From: Dasypus novemcinctus
Taxonomy: Eukaryota; Chordata; Mammalia; Cingulata; Dasypodidae
NCBI RefSeq assembly: GCF_030445035.2
Contig: NC_080675.1
Coordinates: 62,512,544-62,576,543, forward strand
DNA length: 64,000 bases
Direction: 5' to 3'
Under the pieces are notes generated by a model that was not told where the DNA came from, did no database searches, and saw only the letters and a program-made list of their open reading frames with translations. Position numbers and translations under genes: made by a program. Below are positions 1 through 10,048 of this stretch, piece after piece. Position 1 is the first letter of the stretch. Every line of letters begins with the position of its first letter.

Positions 1-83
1 GTCTTTAGGAGGCACCAGGAACCGAACCTGGGACCTCATATGTGGGAGGCAGGCACCCAATTGCTTGAGCCACATCCTCTCCC
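1..83 (-). mobile_element. tRNA-Ala-like SINE unit, cut by window edge
   Basis: The reverse complement has the tRNA-like head with an A box (tggctcaagcaattggg) and a B box (ggttcggttcctgg). The left part lies outside the window. Confidence 0.8.
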
Positions 84-96
84 TATACTGGCTTTT

Positions 97-246
97 TAAA
101 AAAGATTTTACTTATTTCTCCCCACCCCATTGTTGTTTGCATTTACTGTGTCTGTTGTGTGCTGGTCTTCTTTTTAGAAAGGAACTGAACCTGGGACCTC
201 TGATGTCAGAGGGAGGCACCTAATCACTTGAGCCACCTCCACTCCC
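97..246 (-). mobile_element. DAS-type SINE, minus
   Basis: An antisense tail (aaaaaagatttta, then C-rich) is followed by the antisense tRNA head ending cacctccactccct. It follows a copy of the tatactggctttt target repeat at 84-96. Confidence 0.75.
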
Positions 247-440
247 TGCTTTATGGTATCTCTTATTATGTTTTCCTCGTGTCTTTTGTTGCATCATCTT
301 GTTGTGTCAGCTTGCCTTGCCTGCCCGTCATATTGGCTTGCTGTCTAACTTGTCTTCTTTAGTGAGGCACCAGGAACCGAACTTGGGGCCTCCGATGTGG
401 TAGGCAGGAGCTCAATCGCTTGAGCCACAGCTGCTTCCCT
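247..440 (-). mobile_element. DAS-type SINE, minus
   Basis: The antisense body has tgttgcatcatcttgttgtg, followed by the antisense tRNA head ending cagctgcttccct. The next bases, cttttggcttta, resemble the repeated target. Confidence 0.75.
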
Positions 441-451
441 CTTTTGGCTTT

Positions 452-1039
452 ATTTATTTTTTTCTTTTTTCTTAATGGTTTTTTTTCTTTCCATCTCCTT
501 CCCCTGCCTCCGCCCTGCTGCTTTTGCTGTCTGTGTCTTTTCACTGTGTGATCTTCTGTATCTATTTCTCTTTTTGTCTTCTCGTCTTTCTCCTCTAAGA
601 TTCACCAGGATTTGATCCTGGGGACCTCTGATGTGGGGAGAGGTTCCCTGTCAATTGTGCCACCTCAGTTCCTGGTCTCTGCTGTGCTTTACCTTGACTC
701 TCCCCTTTGTCTCTCTTTTTGTTGCGCCATCATCTTGCTGTGTTACTCACTTGCATGGACACTCAGCTCGCCACGCAAGCAGTTGACTCACCACATGGGC
801 ACTCAGACAGGCATGTGGCTCACCTCGCGGGCACTCGGCTCGCCACATGGGCACTCACGTGGGCACTCGGCTCACCACATGGGCACTTGGCTCACCACAT
901 GGGCACACAGCTTATCATGTGGGCACTGGTTCACCGCATGCTATCTCTTCTTTTTCACCAGGAGGCCCCAGGGATCGAACCTGGGTCCTCCCATATGGTA
1001 GGTGGAGGCCTTATCACTTGAGCCACATCTGTTTCCCTG
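452..1039 (-). mobile_element. Long chimeric DAS-SINE with internal minisatellite, minus
   Basis: A T-rich tail is followed by a first tRNA-like unit (591-670), then a body with about 20-bp repeats of a ccacatgggcactc motif at 764-938, then a second tRNA-like head ending catctgtttccctg. It is flanked on the right by tattggctttt at 1040-1050. Confidence 0.8.
764..938. repeat. Minisatellite of about 20 bp inside a SINE
   Basis: Seven or more imperfect copies of ggctcaccacatgggcactc occur in the body of the long SINE, more than in the other long-type copies of this window. Confidence 0.75.
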
Positions 1040-1050
1040 TATTGGCTTTT

Positions 1051-1468
1051 TTTTTTTAAGATTTATTTATTTATTTATTTCTCTCCCCTCCCCCCCACCC
1101 CAGTTGTCTGTTCGCTGTGTCTATTTGCTGTGTCTTCTTTGTCCGCTTCTGTTGTTGTCAGTGGCACGGGAATCTGTGTTTCTTTTTGTGGTGTCATCTT
1201 GTTGTGTCATCTCTCTGTGTGTGCGGCACCATTCCTGGGCAGGCTGCACTTTCTTTCACGCTGGGTGGCTCTCCTTACAGGGTGCACTCCTTGCACATGG
1301 GGCTCCCCTGTGCGGTGGACACCCCTGTGTGACACGGCACTCCTTGTGCGCATCACCACTGTGCATGGGCCAGCTCCACACGGGTCAAGGAGGCCTGGGG
1401 TTTGAACCGTGGACCTCCCATGTGGTAGACAGATGCCCTAACCAATGGGCCAAGTCCGCCGCCCCCTG
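1051..1468 (-). mobile_element. DAS-III-type chimeric SINE, minus
   Basis: It is full length: a poly(T) and C-rich tail at left, the chimeric body, and the antisense tRNA head with B box (ggtttgaaccgtgg) at right. It lies between tattggctttt (1040-1050) and tattagctttt (1469-1479). Confidence 0.88.
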
Positions 1469-1479
1469 TATTAGCTTTT

Positions 1480-1923
1480 TTTTTTTTTAAGATTTATTTA
1501 ATTATTTCTTCCCCCACCCGTCATCCCCATTGTCTGCTCTCTGTCCATTCGCTGTGTGTTCTTCTGTGTCTGCTTGTATTCTCATTAGGTGGTTATGGGA
1601 ACTGATCCTGGGACCTTCTGGAGTGGGAGACTGGCAATCATTCTCTTGTGCCACTGCAGCTCCCTGTTCTGCTACATTTCTTATTGTCTCTCCTCTGTGT
1701 CTCTTGTTGCATCATCTTGCTGTGCCAGCTCTCTGCGTCGGCTGGCACTCCTGTGTGGCACAGCACTCCTATGCAGGGGCGCACTCCTGCATGGGCCGGC
1801 ATTCTGCGTGGGCCAGCTTGCCACGCAGGCCAGCTTGCCTTCACCAGGAAGCCCTGGGCATTGAACCCTGGACCTCCTATAGTAAACAGAAGCCCAACTG
1901 CTTGAGCCACATCCATTTCCCTG
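1480..1923 (-). mobile_element. DAS-type long SINE, minus
   Basis: It has a T-rich tail and two tRNA-like units, with the head ending catccatttccctg. It lies between target copies at 1469-1479 and 1924-1934. Confidence 0.83.
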
Positions 1924-2104
1924 TATTGGCTTTTATATAGGGTATTTATTTGGGGTAAAAGCTTACAGTTCTAAGGTCGTGAAAAGAGGTGCTTTCTCAA
2001 CAAAGTCACCTGCCATGTATTGAAGCAAGATGGTGGGCTATCTCTGCCTGGTGTCTGCCTTCCCCTCTGGGCTTCCTCTCTCAGGCTCAGTGCTATGCTT
2101 TTTT
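1924..2104 (-). mobile_element. MaLR-type LTR fragment, minus
   Basis: tattggcttttatatagggtatttattt matches, in two 14-base halves, the same part of the LTR copies at 8676-9307 and 53640-54111. The SINE stack at 84-1923 is inserted into it, so its other end should lie left of the window. Confidence 0.65.
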
Positions 2105-2599
2105 TTTTTTTTTTTTAATCCTTTTTTCTTTTTTAATCCTTTGAGGTGTATGGAAAATATTTTGAATTAGTTCCCAATATTTAAAAATTTTTAGATTTCT
2201 CATAAAAGTTTAGGTTTCTGAGTTCTCTTGAACAATCAGAAGATCTGAGCCTGAATTCTCACTTAGCAACAACTACTGTATGTGCCCACTAAGTTAGCCC
2301 AAGATGGCTGCTGCTTTCATACGTAGTGTTACCTTTCAGGAACCTGGAGGCATTTAAATTACCACCTGTAAGGGTTTTAGAGTAGTTGCATTCTAACCTT
2401 AAGATTCTGTGATGGTATTGATGATTTCAAAAAGAATACTAAGGACTGAGATTTTAGAGATTTTAATCCTAGTATACTTGTGTAAATGTAGGGTACAAGG
2501 TCACATTTTCTTGCTGGTAGTATAGCCTCTGGAGTACGTCTGTTTGTCCTGTTGAAGTAATCTAGGGCTGCTCAAGCTAAAGAGAACACAGCCCCTGTT
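2105..2599. other. Non-coding stretch, nothing identified
   Basis: AT-rich sequence beginning with a poly(T) run. I see no exon, promoter or recognisable repeat in it. Confidence 0.5.
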
Positions 2600-4215
2600 C
2601 AAGCTAGCGCAGGTTAAAAAGTTTTTTTAAATACTTTCAAATTTATGGGGCAGTTATAAAAAATAATACAAATCCAGACAGAAAACTCCAGCATACCCCT
2701 ACTCCCCCACACCCTAGATATCTAGATCCACCAGTTGTAACATTTTGTCACATTTGCCACATCATTTTATGTCTGTCTGTCCATCTGCTGTACACATGAG
2801 TGTAGATCATATACATCACGCTTCCTGAACACTTAATACTACCACGTACATTTCCTAAGAACAAGGATATCCACTTATATAACTTCTTCAAGGGCGCTTA
2901 AAAAGTTCAAGAAATTTAACATTGATATAAAGCTTATAGTCTATATTCCAATTTTTTCTTATGTCCCAACAATATCCCTTTGAACATTTTCTCCTCCCTT
3001 GCTAGAGCCCATCCAGGATTATGAATTGCATTTAATTGTCTTTGCCTCTTTAGTTTTTCTTCCTTTCTTTCTTTTGCCTTTTAGATCCTGTAAGAAGTAA
3101 AAAATGGAGTTACAAACCAAAAATACAATAGTACTAGCATTTATATATACCTATGTCTTTAACCTCACTGGAGATCTTTATTTTTTCATGCAGCATTGAC
3201 CTATTATCTTGTCCTTTCCTTTCCATCTATTCTCTTTAGCATCTTCTGTATGGCCAGTCTAGTGATGATGAACTCCCTTAGCTTTCTTTTATCTGGGATT
3301 GTCTTAATCTCTCCCTCATTTTTAAAAGACAGCTTTGCAGATATAGAATTCTTGGTTGGCAATTTCTTGCTTTCAGCATTTGAAGTATGTCATCCCACTG
3401 CTTTATTGCCTCTATGGTTTCTGATGAGAAATCAGCACTTATTCTTATTGAGACTTCCTTGTATGTGACACATTGCTTCTCTCTTGTGGCATTTTACAAA
3501 ACATGATTAAAACATGGCACAATATGGCTTTATTTGGGTTTATCCTGTTTGGAGTTCATTGAGCATCTTAGATGTGTATATTCATGTCTTCCTTTAGGTT
3601 TGGGAAGTTTTCAGCCATTATTTCTTTGAATGTTCCTTCTGCCCCTTTCTTCTCTTTCTGGGCCTCCCATAATGTGTACATTGGTACACTTGATGATGTC
3701 CCACAGGTTTCATCAGGCTTTGTTCACTTTTCTTCATTCTTCTTTCTGCTCCTTGGACCAAATGATTTTGATTGTCAGTCAGATTCACTGATCCTTCTTC
3801 CAGCTTCAATCTGCTGTTGAGCCCCTCTAGGGAATTTTAAATTACTATTACTGTAGTCTTCAGCTCTGTTTGGTTCATTTCCATAATTTCTATCTCTCTG
3901 TTGATATTTTCTTTGTGTGTATGTGTCATTTTCCTGATTTCCTTCAGTGTTTTATCCATGTTTTCCTCTAGCTCATGAGCATATTTAGAACCTTTTTTTT
4001 TTCTTTTAAAGACTTTCTCTGGAATGTCCCAGGTCTGTTTCATGGTTTCTAATGCTTTAATTTTCTGCTTTGCCTAGCCCATTGCTTCCTATTTCTTTGT
4101 ATGTTTTGTAATCTTTGTTTAAACCTGGACATTTGGATATCATAATACATTATTGCTGAAATTCAGGCTCTGAGGCATTCTTCCTTTAGAACTTGTTTGT
4201 ACTTAGCTAGTATTA
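2600..4215 (-). mobile_element. Old L1-like LINE fragment, minus
   Basis: From about 3190 the minus strand resembles ancient mammalian L1 sequence around ORF1, including a coiled-coil-like peptide EIRKMTHTHKENINREIEIM near 3840-4040. The segment 2600-3100 looks like an old LINE 3' part. It is decayed and no intact ORF remains. Confidence 0.55.
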
Positions 4216-4322
4216 TGACAGAGCTTTCTTTCTTTTTTTTTTTTTTAAGATTTATTTATTTATTTATTTATTATTTATTTCTCACCCCCACCCCCACCCC
4301 AGTTGTCTGACAGAGCTTTCTT
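4216..4322 (-). mobile_element. Very short SINE tail insertion with perfect 15-bp target duplication
   Basis: The 15-base tgacagagctttctt occurs at 4216-4230 and 4308-4322 and encloses only about 77 bp of DAS-SINE 3' tail (poly(T), taagatttattt, C-rich, agttgtc). It is a strongly 5'-truncated copy. Confidence 0.85.
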
Positions 4323-4999
4323 GAATGCCAGGAGGTAACAAAAAAAAAACCAAAAAGCAAGCAAGGAAGGAAAAGAAAAACCTTTCACAGTCTTTGCAAA
4401 TTGACCTCTGTGAGTGCTCTCCTTCAGGTTTTATCCATATAATAAGTTTAGAGAGTAGCTCTAGGCCAATGAGTAGGTGCCTTGCCTCCCTGATCCTTTC
4501 TGGGCGTACTTCTTATCTTGGGCATGCCCTAGGAATTTTACACCCTTTTTCCCTTATGAATGTCCCCTGTTCCCTAGGCAACAGATTCCTCATGGTCCTG
4601 GGCACTGCACTCTATGTCCTTCAGCCAGCAGTCCTTCGCTTCAAGCAGCGTGACTTGACTGCTCTCCTAGAGCATTCTGAACTAAAGCTCTATGAACTGC
4701 ATGTTACACAAGAGGCAGCTTCTGGGACCATGAGTCCTTCAGGTCATCACCAGAGAGACTGGGCCAGAGATGCGTGCTCCCAGTATGAGCACGAGGGTTA
4801 CTCTGCTCTTTCTGGAACTGAGACCAGGGATCTGTACTGGGACTGTGGGCTGGCTCCACACTGAGCTGGTAAGGGGTCATGAAGGGGCTAGCCAGGTCAT
4901 CATTAGATCCTACTGGTTTTAAGTAGCTCATCCTGTTACTGCAGTCCATTAAGTGTTTTCGGGTGCTTTGAGAAAGATGTTTCTGCCAGTTCCTCTTGT
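4323..4999 (-). mobile_element. Old L1 5'-UTR-like fragment, minus
   Basis: It continues the antisense L1 after the SINE. Part of it (about 4620-4960) recurs inverted at 5810-5990 and 23235-23480, so it is a dispersed repeat. The long open frame at 4325-4864 is therefore not a gene. Confidence 0.55.
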
Positions 5000-5370
5000 T
5001 TATTCAAAGCTTCTATTTGGAGACAGAGCCCCAAAGGGTGTCACTCTGTCACCTTGAATGAATATAGTGGGGCTGGTCATCTCACTTTTGAGTGTTTTAG
5101 TGTGGCTTTTTACAATATGGTAGGTTTTCTTTGGAATAAATTTAAAGCAAAATTTCTGTTGTCTTGATGTTTTAGTTTCAAACAAACTTCAAAATTACTG
5201 CCTTGGAATAGGAGGTATAATCAGAGTGGTTGACTGTGAATATTGACATTCATTTCATTTTTGTCAAGAGATCATCATTGTGGTTTCAAATATTTTTCCA
5301 TTTTCTCTAAATTTAACTGTTTTGTGTATGCTTAGTTACCCCAAGGGACTAGTATAACAAAATAAATTAA
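5000..5370. other. Non-coding stretch, nothing identified
   Basis: AT-rich, with no exon signal. It is probably more decayed LINE sequence. Confidence 0.4.
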
Positions 5371-5744
5371 AATAGGGAAGTGGATGTTGCTCAAGTGATG
5401 GTGCCTCTGCCTACCATATGGTAGGACCCAAGTTCGATCCCTGGGGCCTCTTGGTAAAAAAGAAAAAGAGAAAGCATGCCTGCACAGCAAGCCAGTGCCT
5501 GTGTAAATGAGTCATGCTGCAAGATGATGACACAACAAAAGAGATGAAGGGGAGAGTCAAGGTGAAGCGCAGCAGAAACCAGGGACTGAGGTGGCACAGG
5601 ATTCCTAGAGGAGGAGAAAAAAACGAAAAGACCAGACAAAAAGAGAAAAAGATACAGAAGATCACACAGCTAAGGACACAGACAGCAAAAGCAGCAGGGT
5701 GAGGGGAGGGGGAAGAGAAAAAATAAAATGCATTAAAATAAAAT
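5371..5744 (+). mobile_element. Long chimeric DAS-SINE, plus
   Basis: The tRNA-like head (ggaagtggatgttgctcaag, B box agttcgatccctgg) is followed by the chimeric body with atgacacaacaaaag, a second degenerate tRNA-like unit and an A-rich tail. Confidence 0.8.
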
Positions 5745-5799
5745 AATCATTTTATTCCTTTTAGGATTATAAATTACTTCCTTCTTAAATACCTTCAAA

Positions 5800-5992
5800 A
5801 TAGAATCTCAGTTCCAGTAAGAGCAGAGTAACCTTTGTGCTGATACTGCGAGCACGTATGTCTGGCCCAGTCTCTCTGGTGATGACCTGATAGACTCATG
5901 GTCCCAGAAGCTGCCTCTTGCGTAACAGGCAGTTCATAGCGCTTTACTTCAGAATGCTCTAGGAGAGCAGTCAAGTGACAGGCAATAGCTCA
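5800..5992 (+). mobile_element. Old L1 5'-UTR-like fragment, plus
   Basis: It shares gatgacctgatagactcatg-type sequence with the inverted copy at 4620-4960 and the direct copy at 23235-23480. Confidence 0.55.
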
Positions 5993-6199
5993 ACACATAT
6001 TTTATTCAGTGGTTTTTTTTTTTTAATGTGTAAACTCTTGTTTTAGGGATACAAATAAGAATATACAGGTCAACAACATATTTTTGTCCAAAAAGGATTT
6101 ACACTGGCTCAGTGTCCTTCCCTCCATTGCATAGTTTATGCATATAATCTTTTTTAGGATATAGACTTGCTGGGGCTTCACTGGCATTTTGCTAAATAT

Positions 6200-6294
6200 T
6201 TCACTGGTTTGGGAGTAGGTGTAGCTCAGTGGCTGAGCATCTGCTTCCCATATACAAGGTCCCCAGTACCTACTAGAAAAAAAAATTCACTGGT
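6200..6294 (+). mobile_element. tRNA-Ala-like monomer SINE with target duplication
   Basis: gtgtagctcagtggctgagc closely resembles the tRNA-Ala D-arm region, and caaggtccccagtacc its T-arm. ttcactggt flanks it at 6200-6208 and 6286-6294. Confidence 0.85.
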
Positions 6295-6370
6295 AATGGT
6301 ATGTGACTTGTATTTCCTGAGCCCAAGGTTTTATAGTTCTTAGAATCCCTAGAATCGTCCTTTGTTTGAA

Positions 6371-6795
6371 AATTTTTTTTTAAAGATTTAGTTTTATTTA
6401 TTTCTCTCCCCTTCCCTCCCCTCTGCCCCAGTTGTCTGTTCTCTGTATCCATTCACTGTGTGTTCTTCTATGTCCGCTTCTATTCTTGTCAGTGGTACCT
6501 GGAATCTGTCTCTTTTTGTTGGGCCATCTTGCTGTGTCAGCTCTCTGTGTGTACAGCGCCACAACTGGGTAGGCTGTACTTTCTTTAGCGCTGGGCAGCT
6601 CTCCTTACGGGGCGCACTCCTTGCGTGTGGGGCTCCCCTACATGAGGGACACCCCTGCATAGCATGGCACTCCTTGCGCGCATCAGCACTGTGCGTGGGC
6701 CAGCTCCACACAGGTCAAGGAGGCCCTGGGTTTGAACCGTGGATCTCCCATGTGGTAGGGGGACGCTCTAACCATTGAGCCAAGTCTACTTCCCT
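6371..6795 (-). mobile_element. DAS-III-type SINE, minus
   Basis: It is full length, with a T/C-rich tail at left and the antisense head (B box ggtttgaaccgtgg) at right, ending gtctacttccct. Confidence 0.88.
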
Positions 6796-6832
6796 CTTTG
6801 AGATTTGACAGCTTAGGAAAATAGGTATTATA

Positions 6833-7241
6833 AGATCCTCTTTTTTTTTTTTAAGATTTATTTATCATTTCTCTCCCCTTCCCACCACACCCCGGTTGTC
6901 TGTTCTCTGTGTCTATTTGCTGCGTCTTCTTTGTCCGCTTCTGTTGTTGTCAGCGGCACAGGAATTTGTGTTTCTTTATGTTGAGTCATCTTGTTGTGGC
7001 AGCTCTCCGTGTGTGTGGCACCATTTCTGGGCAGGCTGCACTTTCTTTCATGCTGAGTGGCTCTCCTTACGTGGTGCGCTCCTTGCACGTGGGGCTCCCC
7101 TACGTGGGGGACACCCCTGCGTGGCATTACACTCCGTGCGCACATCAGCACTCCGCATGGGCCAGCTCCACACGGGTTAAGAAGGCCCGGGGTTTGAACC
7201 GCGGACCTCCCATGTGGTAGATGGATGCCCTAGATCCTCTT
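6833..7241 (-). mobile_element. DAS-III-type SINE lacking the tRNA 5' end, minus
   Basis: The copy stops at gtagatggatgccct, missing about 30 bp of the head. agatcctctt flanks it at 6833-6842 and 7232-7241, so the truncation happened at insertion. Confidence 0.87.
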
Positions 7242-7464
7242 GTTCCCATCTTTACACCAGATATTCCATGATACAAAGAGATGTTACTAATGCTTTTTCT
7301 GAGCTCTAACTTTTCAAGATTCAGTTTAATAGGTGTTTCTTTCTTTGATGTTCTGGTTTATGTTTCAGTATGTACTTAATTGAAATCATTTTACAATTAT
7401 ATCAGCTTATTGCATTTGTCTGATAACTGCAAGGTCATACCATTGAAAATGCCAAGTCCAGTTG

Positions 7465-7705
7465 CTATGGAAACAATAACAGCTACCATTTCTGAGTGCT
7501 CATTATGTACTAAGCACTGTGTCCCAAGGACTTTTCTGTACATTTTCTTCTTTGCTCCTGCCAGTAATTCTGTACAGCAGGACTAAGTCCAGCTGCTTTG
7601 TAGTTGAGGAGATGAGATTCACAGGCATTACATAACTTGTCCAAAGTTACAAGCTTTTAGTAGCAGGAAAGTGTTTTGACCCCAGGGTTTCTGTCTTCCA
7701 TCATT
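7465..7705 (-). mobile_element. MIR SINE, antisense
   Basis: gagtgctcattatgtactaagcactg and the following gaggagatgagattcacagg-like block match antisense MIR. It is ancient and diverged. Confidence 0.65.
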
Positions 7706-7937
7706 ATGCTGTCTTGAAAAAGTTATTGAGTCATTTCAAAAAACAATTTTTTCTTATCATGAATGTAGTAACTGATTGTTTAAAAAAAAAAAAAAGAAAA
7801 CTACGTAAAGGCACAAAGACCAAAGGGAGAATCATCTCTAATTCCACCAAACATAGAGAAAAACTGTTACCACCTTAGTAATTTATATATATAATACATA
7901 TTTTTATATATATATTCTTTTTTTGCATGAATACACA

Positions 7938-8355
7938 AGACTATATCAAGGGAAGTGGATGTGCCTCAATTGTTAGAGCGTCTGCCTACCATATGGAGGG
8001 TCCAGGGTTCAAACCCAGGGCCTCCTTGACCCGCGTGGTGCTGGCCCACGCGCAGTGCTGCCATGTGCAAGGATTGCCTTGCCACGCAGGGGTGTCCCCC
8101 ATATAGGGGAGCCCCACGCACAAGGAGTGTGCCCTGCAAGGAGAGCCGCCCCATGCAAAAAAAGTGCAGCCCGTCCAGGAGTGGCACTGTACACATGAGC
8201 TGATGCAGCAAGATGACGCAACAAAAGAGCATAGATTACTGGTGCTGCTGACAAGAATGCAAGCGGACACAAGAGGGACACAGAGAGCAGACAACTGGGG
8301 TGTGAAGGGAGAGAAATAAATGAAAATAAATTTTTTTTAAAAAATAGACTATATC
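7938..8355 (+). mobile_element. DAS-III-type SINE, plus
   Basis: It is a full-length element with B box gggttcaaaccc and an A-rich tail. agactatatc flanks it at 7938-7947 and 8346-8355. Confidence 0.9.
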
Positions 8356-8464
8356 TATTCATTTTTTGGCATTTTTTTGACACTAAACCTAATTTTTCAT
8401 TTGCTATTATGCAGTTAACATTTTGTATTATCATGCAATATTGCTTTATTGCATGATTTGTGAC

Positions 8465-8670
8465 ATTTTGTTCAGCAAATGTATTTTGAGGGCATGTTAC
8501 ATTGCTAAACCCAGTGCCAGGTGCTAGGTGGGGGAGAATAGACTAAACAATCACCCAAATAATTAGCTGATTACAAATTTGATAAGTTCCACAAAGAAGA
8601 ATAGGGTGCAGCAAGGATATATAATTGGAAAACCTAACCTCTTTGGGATCCTCAGGGAAGACTTCTCTGG
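8465..8670 (-). mobile_element. L2 LINE fragment, antisense
   Basis: cccagtgccaggtgctaggt and later gggaagacttctctggg are typical of antisense L2 3' sequence. It is diverged. Confidence 0.55.
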
Positions 8671-9312
8671 GGTAGTGTATTAGTCAAGGGGTTGCTGATG
8701 CAAAGTACCGGAAATCTGTTGGCTTTTATAAAGGGTATTTATTTGGAAGTAAAAGCTTACAGTTACAAGGCCCTAAAGAGTTCAGCTCACGGTTGGTTTC
8801 TCACCAAAGTCAGTTGCCACATGTTGAAGTAAAATGGCAGGCCTGGTGTCTCCTTCCTTCTTCCTCCTAAGGCTCCGTGGACCCAGCTTTTTCTGATCTC
8901 AGTTGTGGGCTGGCAGAGTTTGTTTCTTTCCAGGTTTCCTCAGCTCAGTTCCTCTGTTCTCATCAGCTGCAGACCATCAGGCAAATAACTCATCTCTCTT
9001 CCCGGGGCCACAGGCTCAAAGTTCTCTCCTCTGCCATGTCTGTGGAGTTCTCTTTCTTCCTGTGCCTTCTTCTGTGTCTTCCTGAGTGAGTGCCCATTTA
9101 TATCAGCCCATCAAGGGGGCGGGGACTTAACCTCAGTTAAACCTTACTGATGTGGTCGAATCAAAGCCCTAATTTAACATAATTTGAACAAATACATCTG
9201 AGCTGAAACAAATACAATCAAAGGGTATCACGCCCAGAGGAATAGACTAGTTTACAAACATAATCTCTTTTTTTTTTTAAATTCATAAATAATCTCAAAC
9301 TGCCACAGGTAG
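8671..9312 (-). mobile_element. MaLR-type solo LTR with 5-bp target duplication
   Basis: On the minus strand the element runs from TGTGGCAG to GACTAATACA, so it has TG...CA ends, and the target repeat GGTAG flanks it (8671-8675, 9308-9312). The 632-bp size, 5-bp duplication and actaataca end fit ERVL-MaLR LTRs. No internal region is present. Confidence 0.75.
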
Positions 9313-9875
9313 TAAGTAACATTTAAGCTGGGAACTGCAGGATGGCAGCCAGTATGGAGTGGGCAAGAGCTGTGAGGCTGCGAGTGCATTGATTACCCCA
9401 TTTTCCTACTGACCCTTGAAAAGCTTTAAGGTTCCTTGGAAATGTTCACAATTTTGTTATGTAGGCTTGTTTTTGTACACTTCCTTAGGGATATTTCTGG
9501 AAGGGCAATTGCTTGGTGAAGTGGTTAGCACATTTTATAGGCTTTTATTAGATAAGTGCTCAAATTCAATATCCGTTTTCTCCTACATTAAACTACTTTA
9601 GGAAATAATGATGTAATCTTTGTGTTAGCTTGTTTTAAAAGACACAGAGCCTATTATTTAAATATTTTATTTATGGCTTTATTGCTTCCTGCCTCATTTC
9701 AGAACACTTAAATCAACTTGTTTGCTGTTTAAGTGCTATAAATAAAACATTTTCAATAAACTATATACATTGGTGGGAAAACAAGTCATTAGATAAAGAA
9801 GCTGAATTTGTCAAATTATTAAAAAAATATCTTCAACAGAATATAGAAAATAATAATTATGTTATAATTACCTAG
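9313..9875. other. POLE2 intron sequence
   Basis: AT-rich intron leading to the first POLE2 exon of the window, with a normal acceptor. No other feature is recognised. Confidence 0.6.
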
Positions 9876-10048
9876 GGCATACTATGGAAGTATTAACTTT
9901 TTTGGAGGTCCGGCTAATACATCTGTGAAGACTTCTGTAAAACTAAAACAACTCGAAGTTGAGAACAAAGATGCAATGTTTGTGTTCATATCTGATGTCT
10001 GGTTGGACCAAGTAGAAATATTAGAAAAACTTCGTACAATGTTTTCTG
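9876..10048 (+). CDS. POLE2: POLE2 exon 1 of 9 in window
   Basis: The acceptor cctag precedes the exon and the donor gtaggt follows it. The first base completes an Arg codon begun upstream. The exon encodes [16 protein letters not shown] onward and includes the degenerate metal motif SDVWLD. Confidence 0.95.

Noticed and set aside
612-1001. Open frames of 60-160 codons over SINE copies throughout the window
   Set aside because: They fall inside tRNA-derived SINEs on either strand and recur with similar peptides at each copy; they are by-products of a GC-rich repeat, not genes.
4325-4864. 179-codon plus-strand open frame
   Set aside because: It lies antisense to an old L1 5' region whose sequence recurs at 5800 and 23235.
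6200-6294. A tRNA-Ala gene
   Set aside because: A and B box regions look like tRNA-Ala, but it has target repeats and an A-rich tail, lacks a clean cloverleaf 3' end, and is one of many dispersed copies.
1-9875. Additional POLE2 exons upstream
   Set aside because: I searched for the segment preceding AYYGS by reading all frames and found no match; those exons are likely left of the window.
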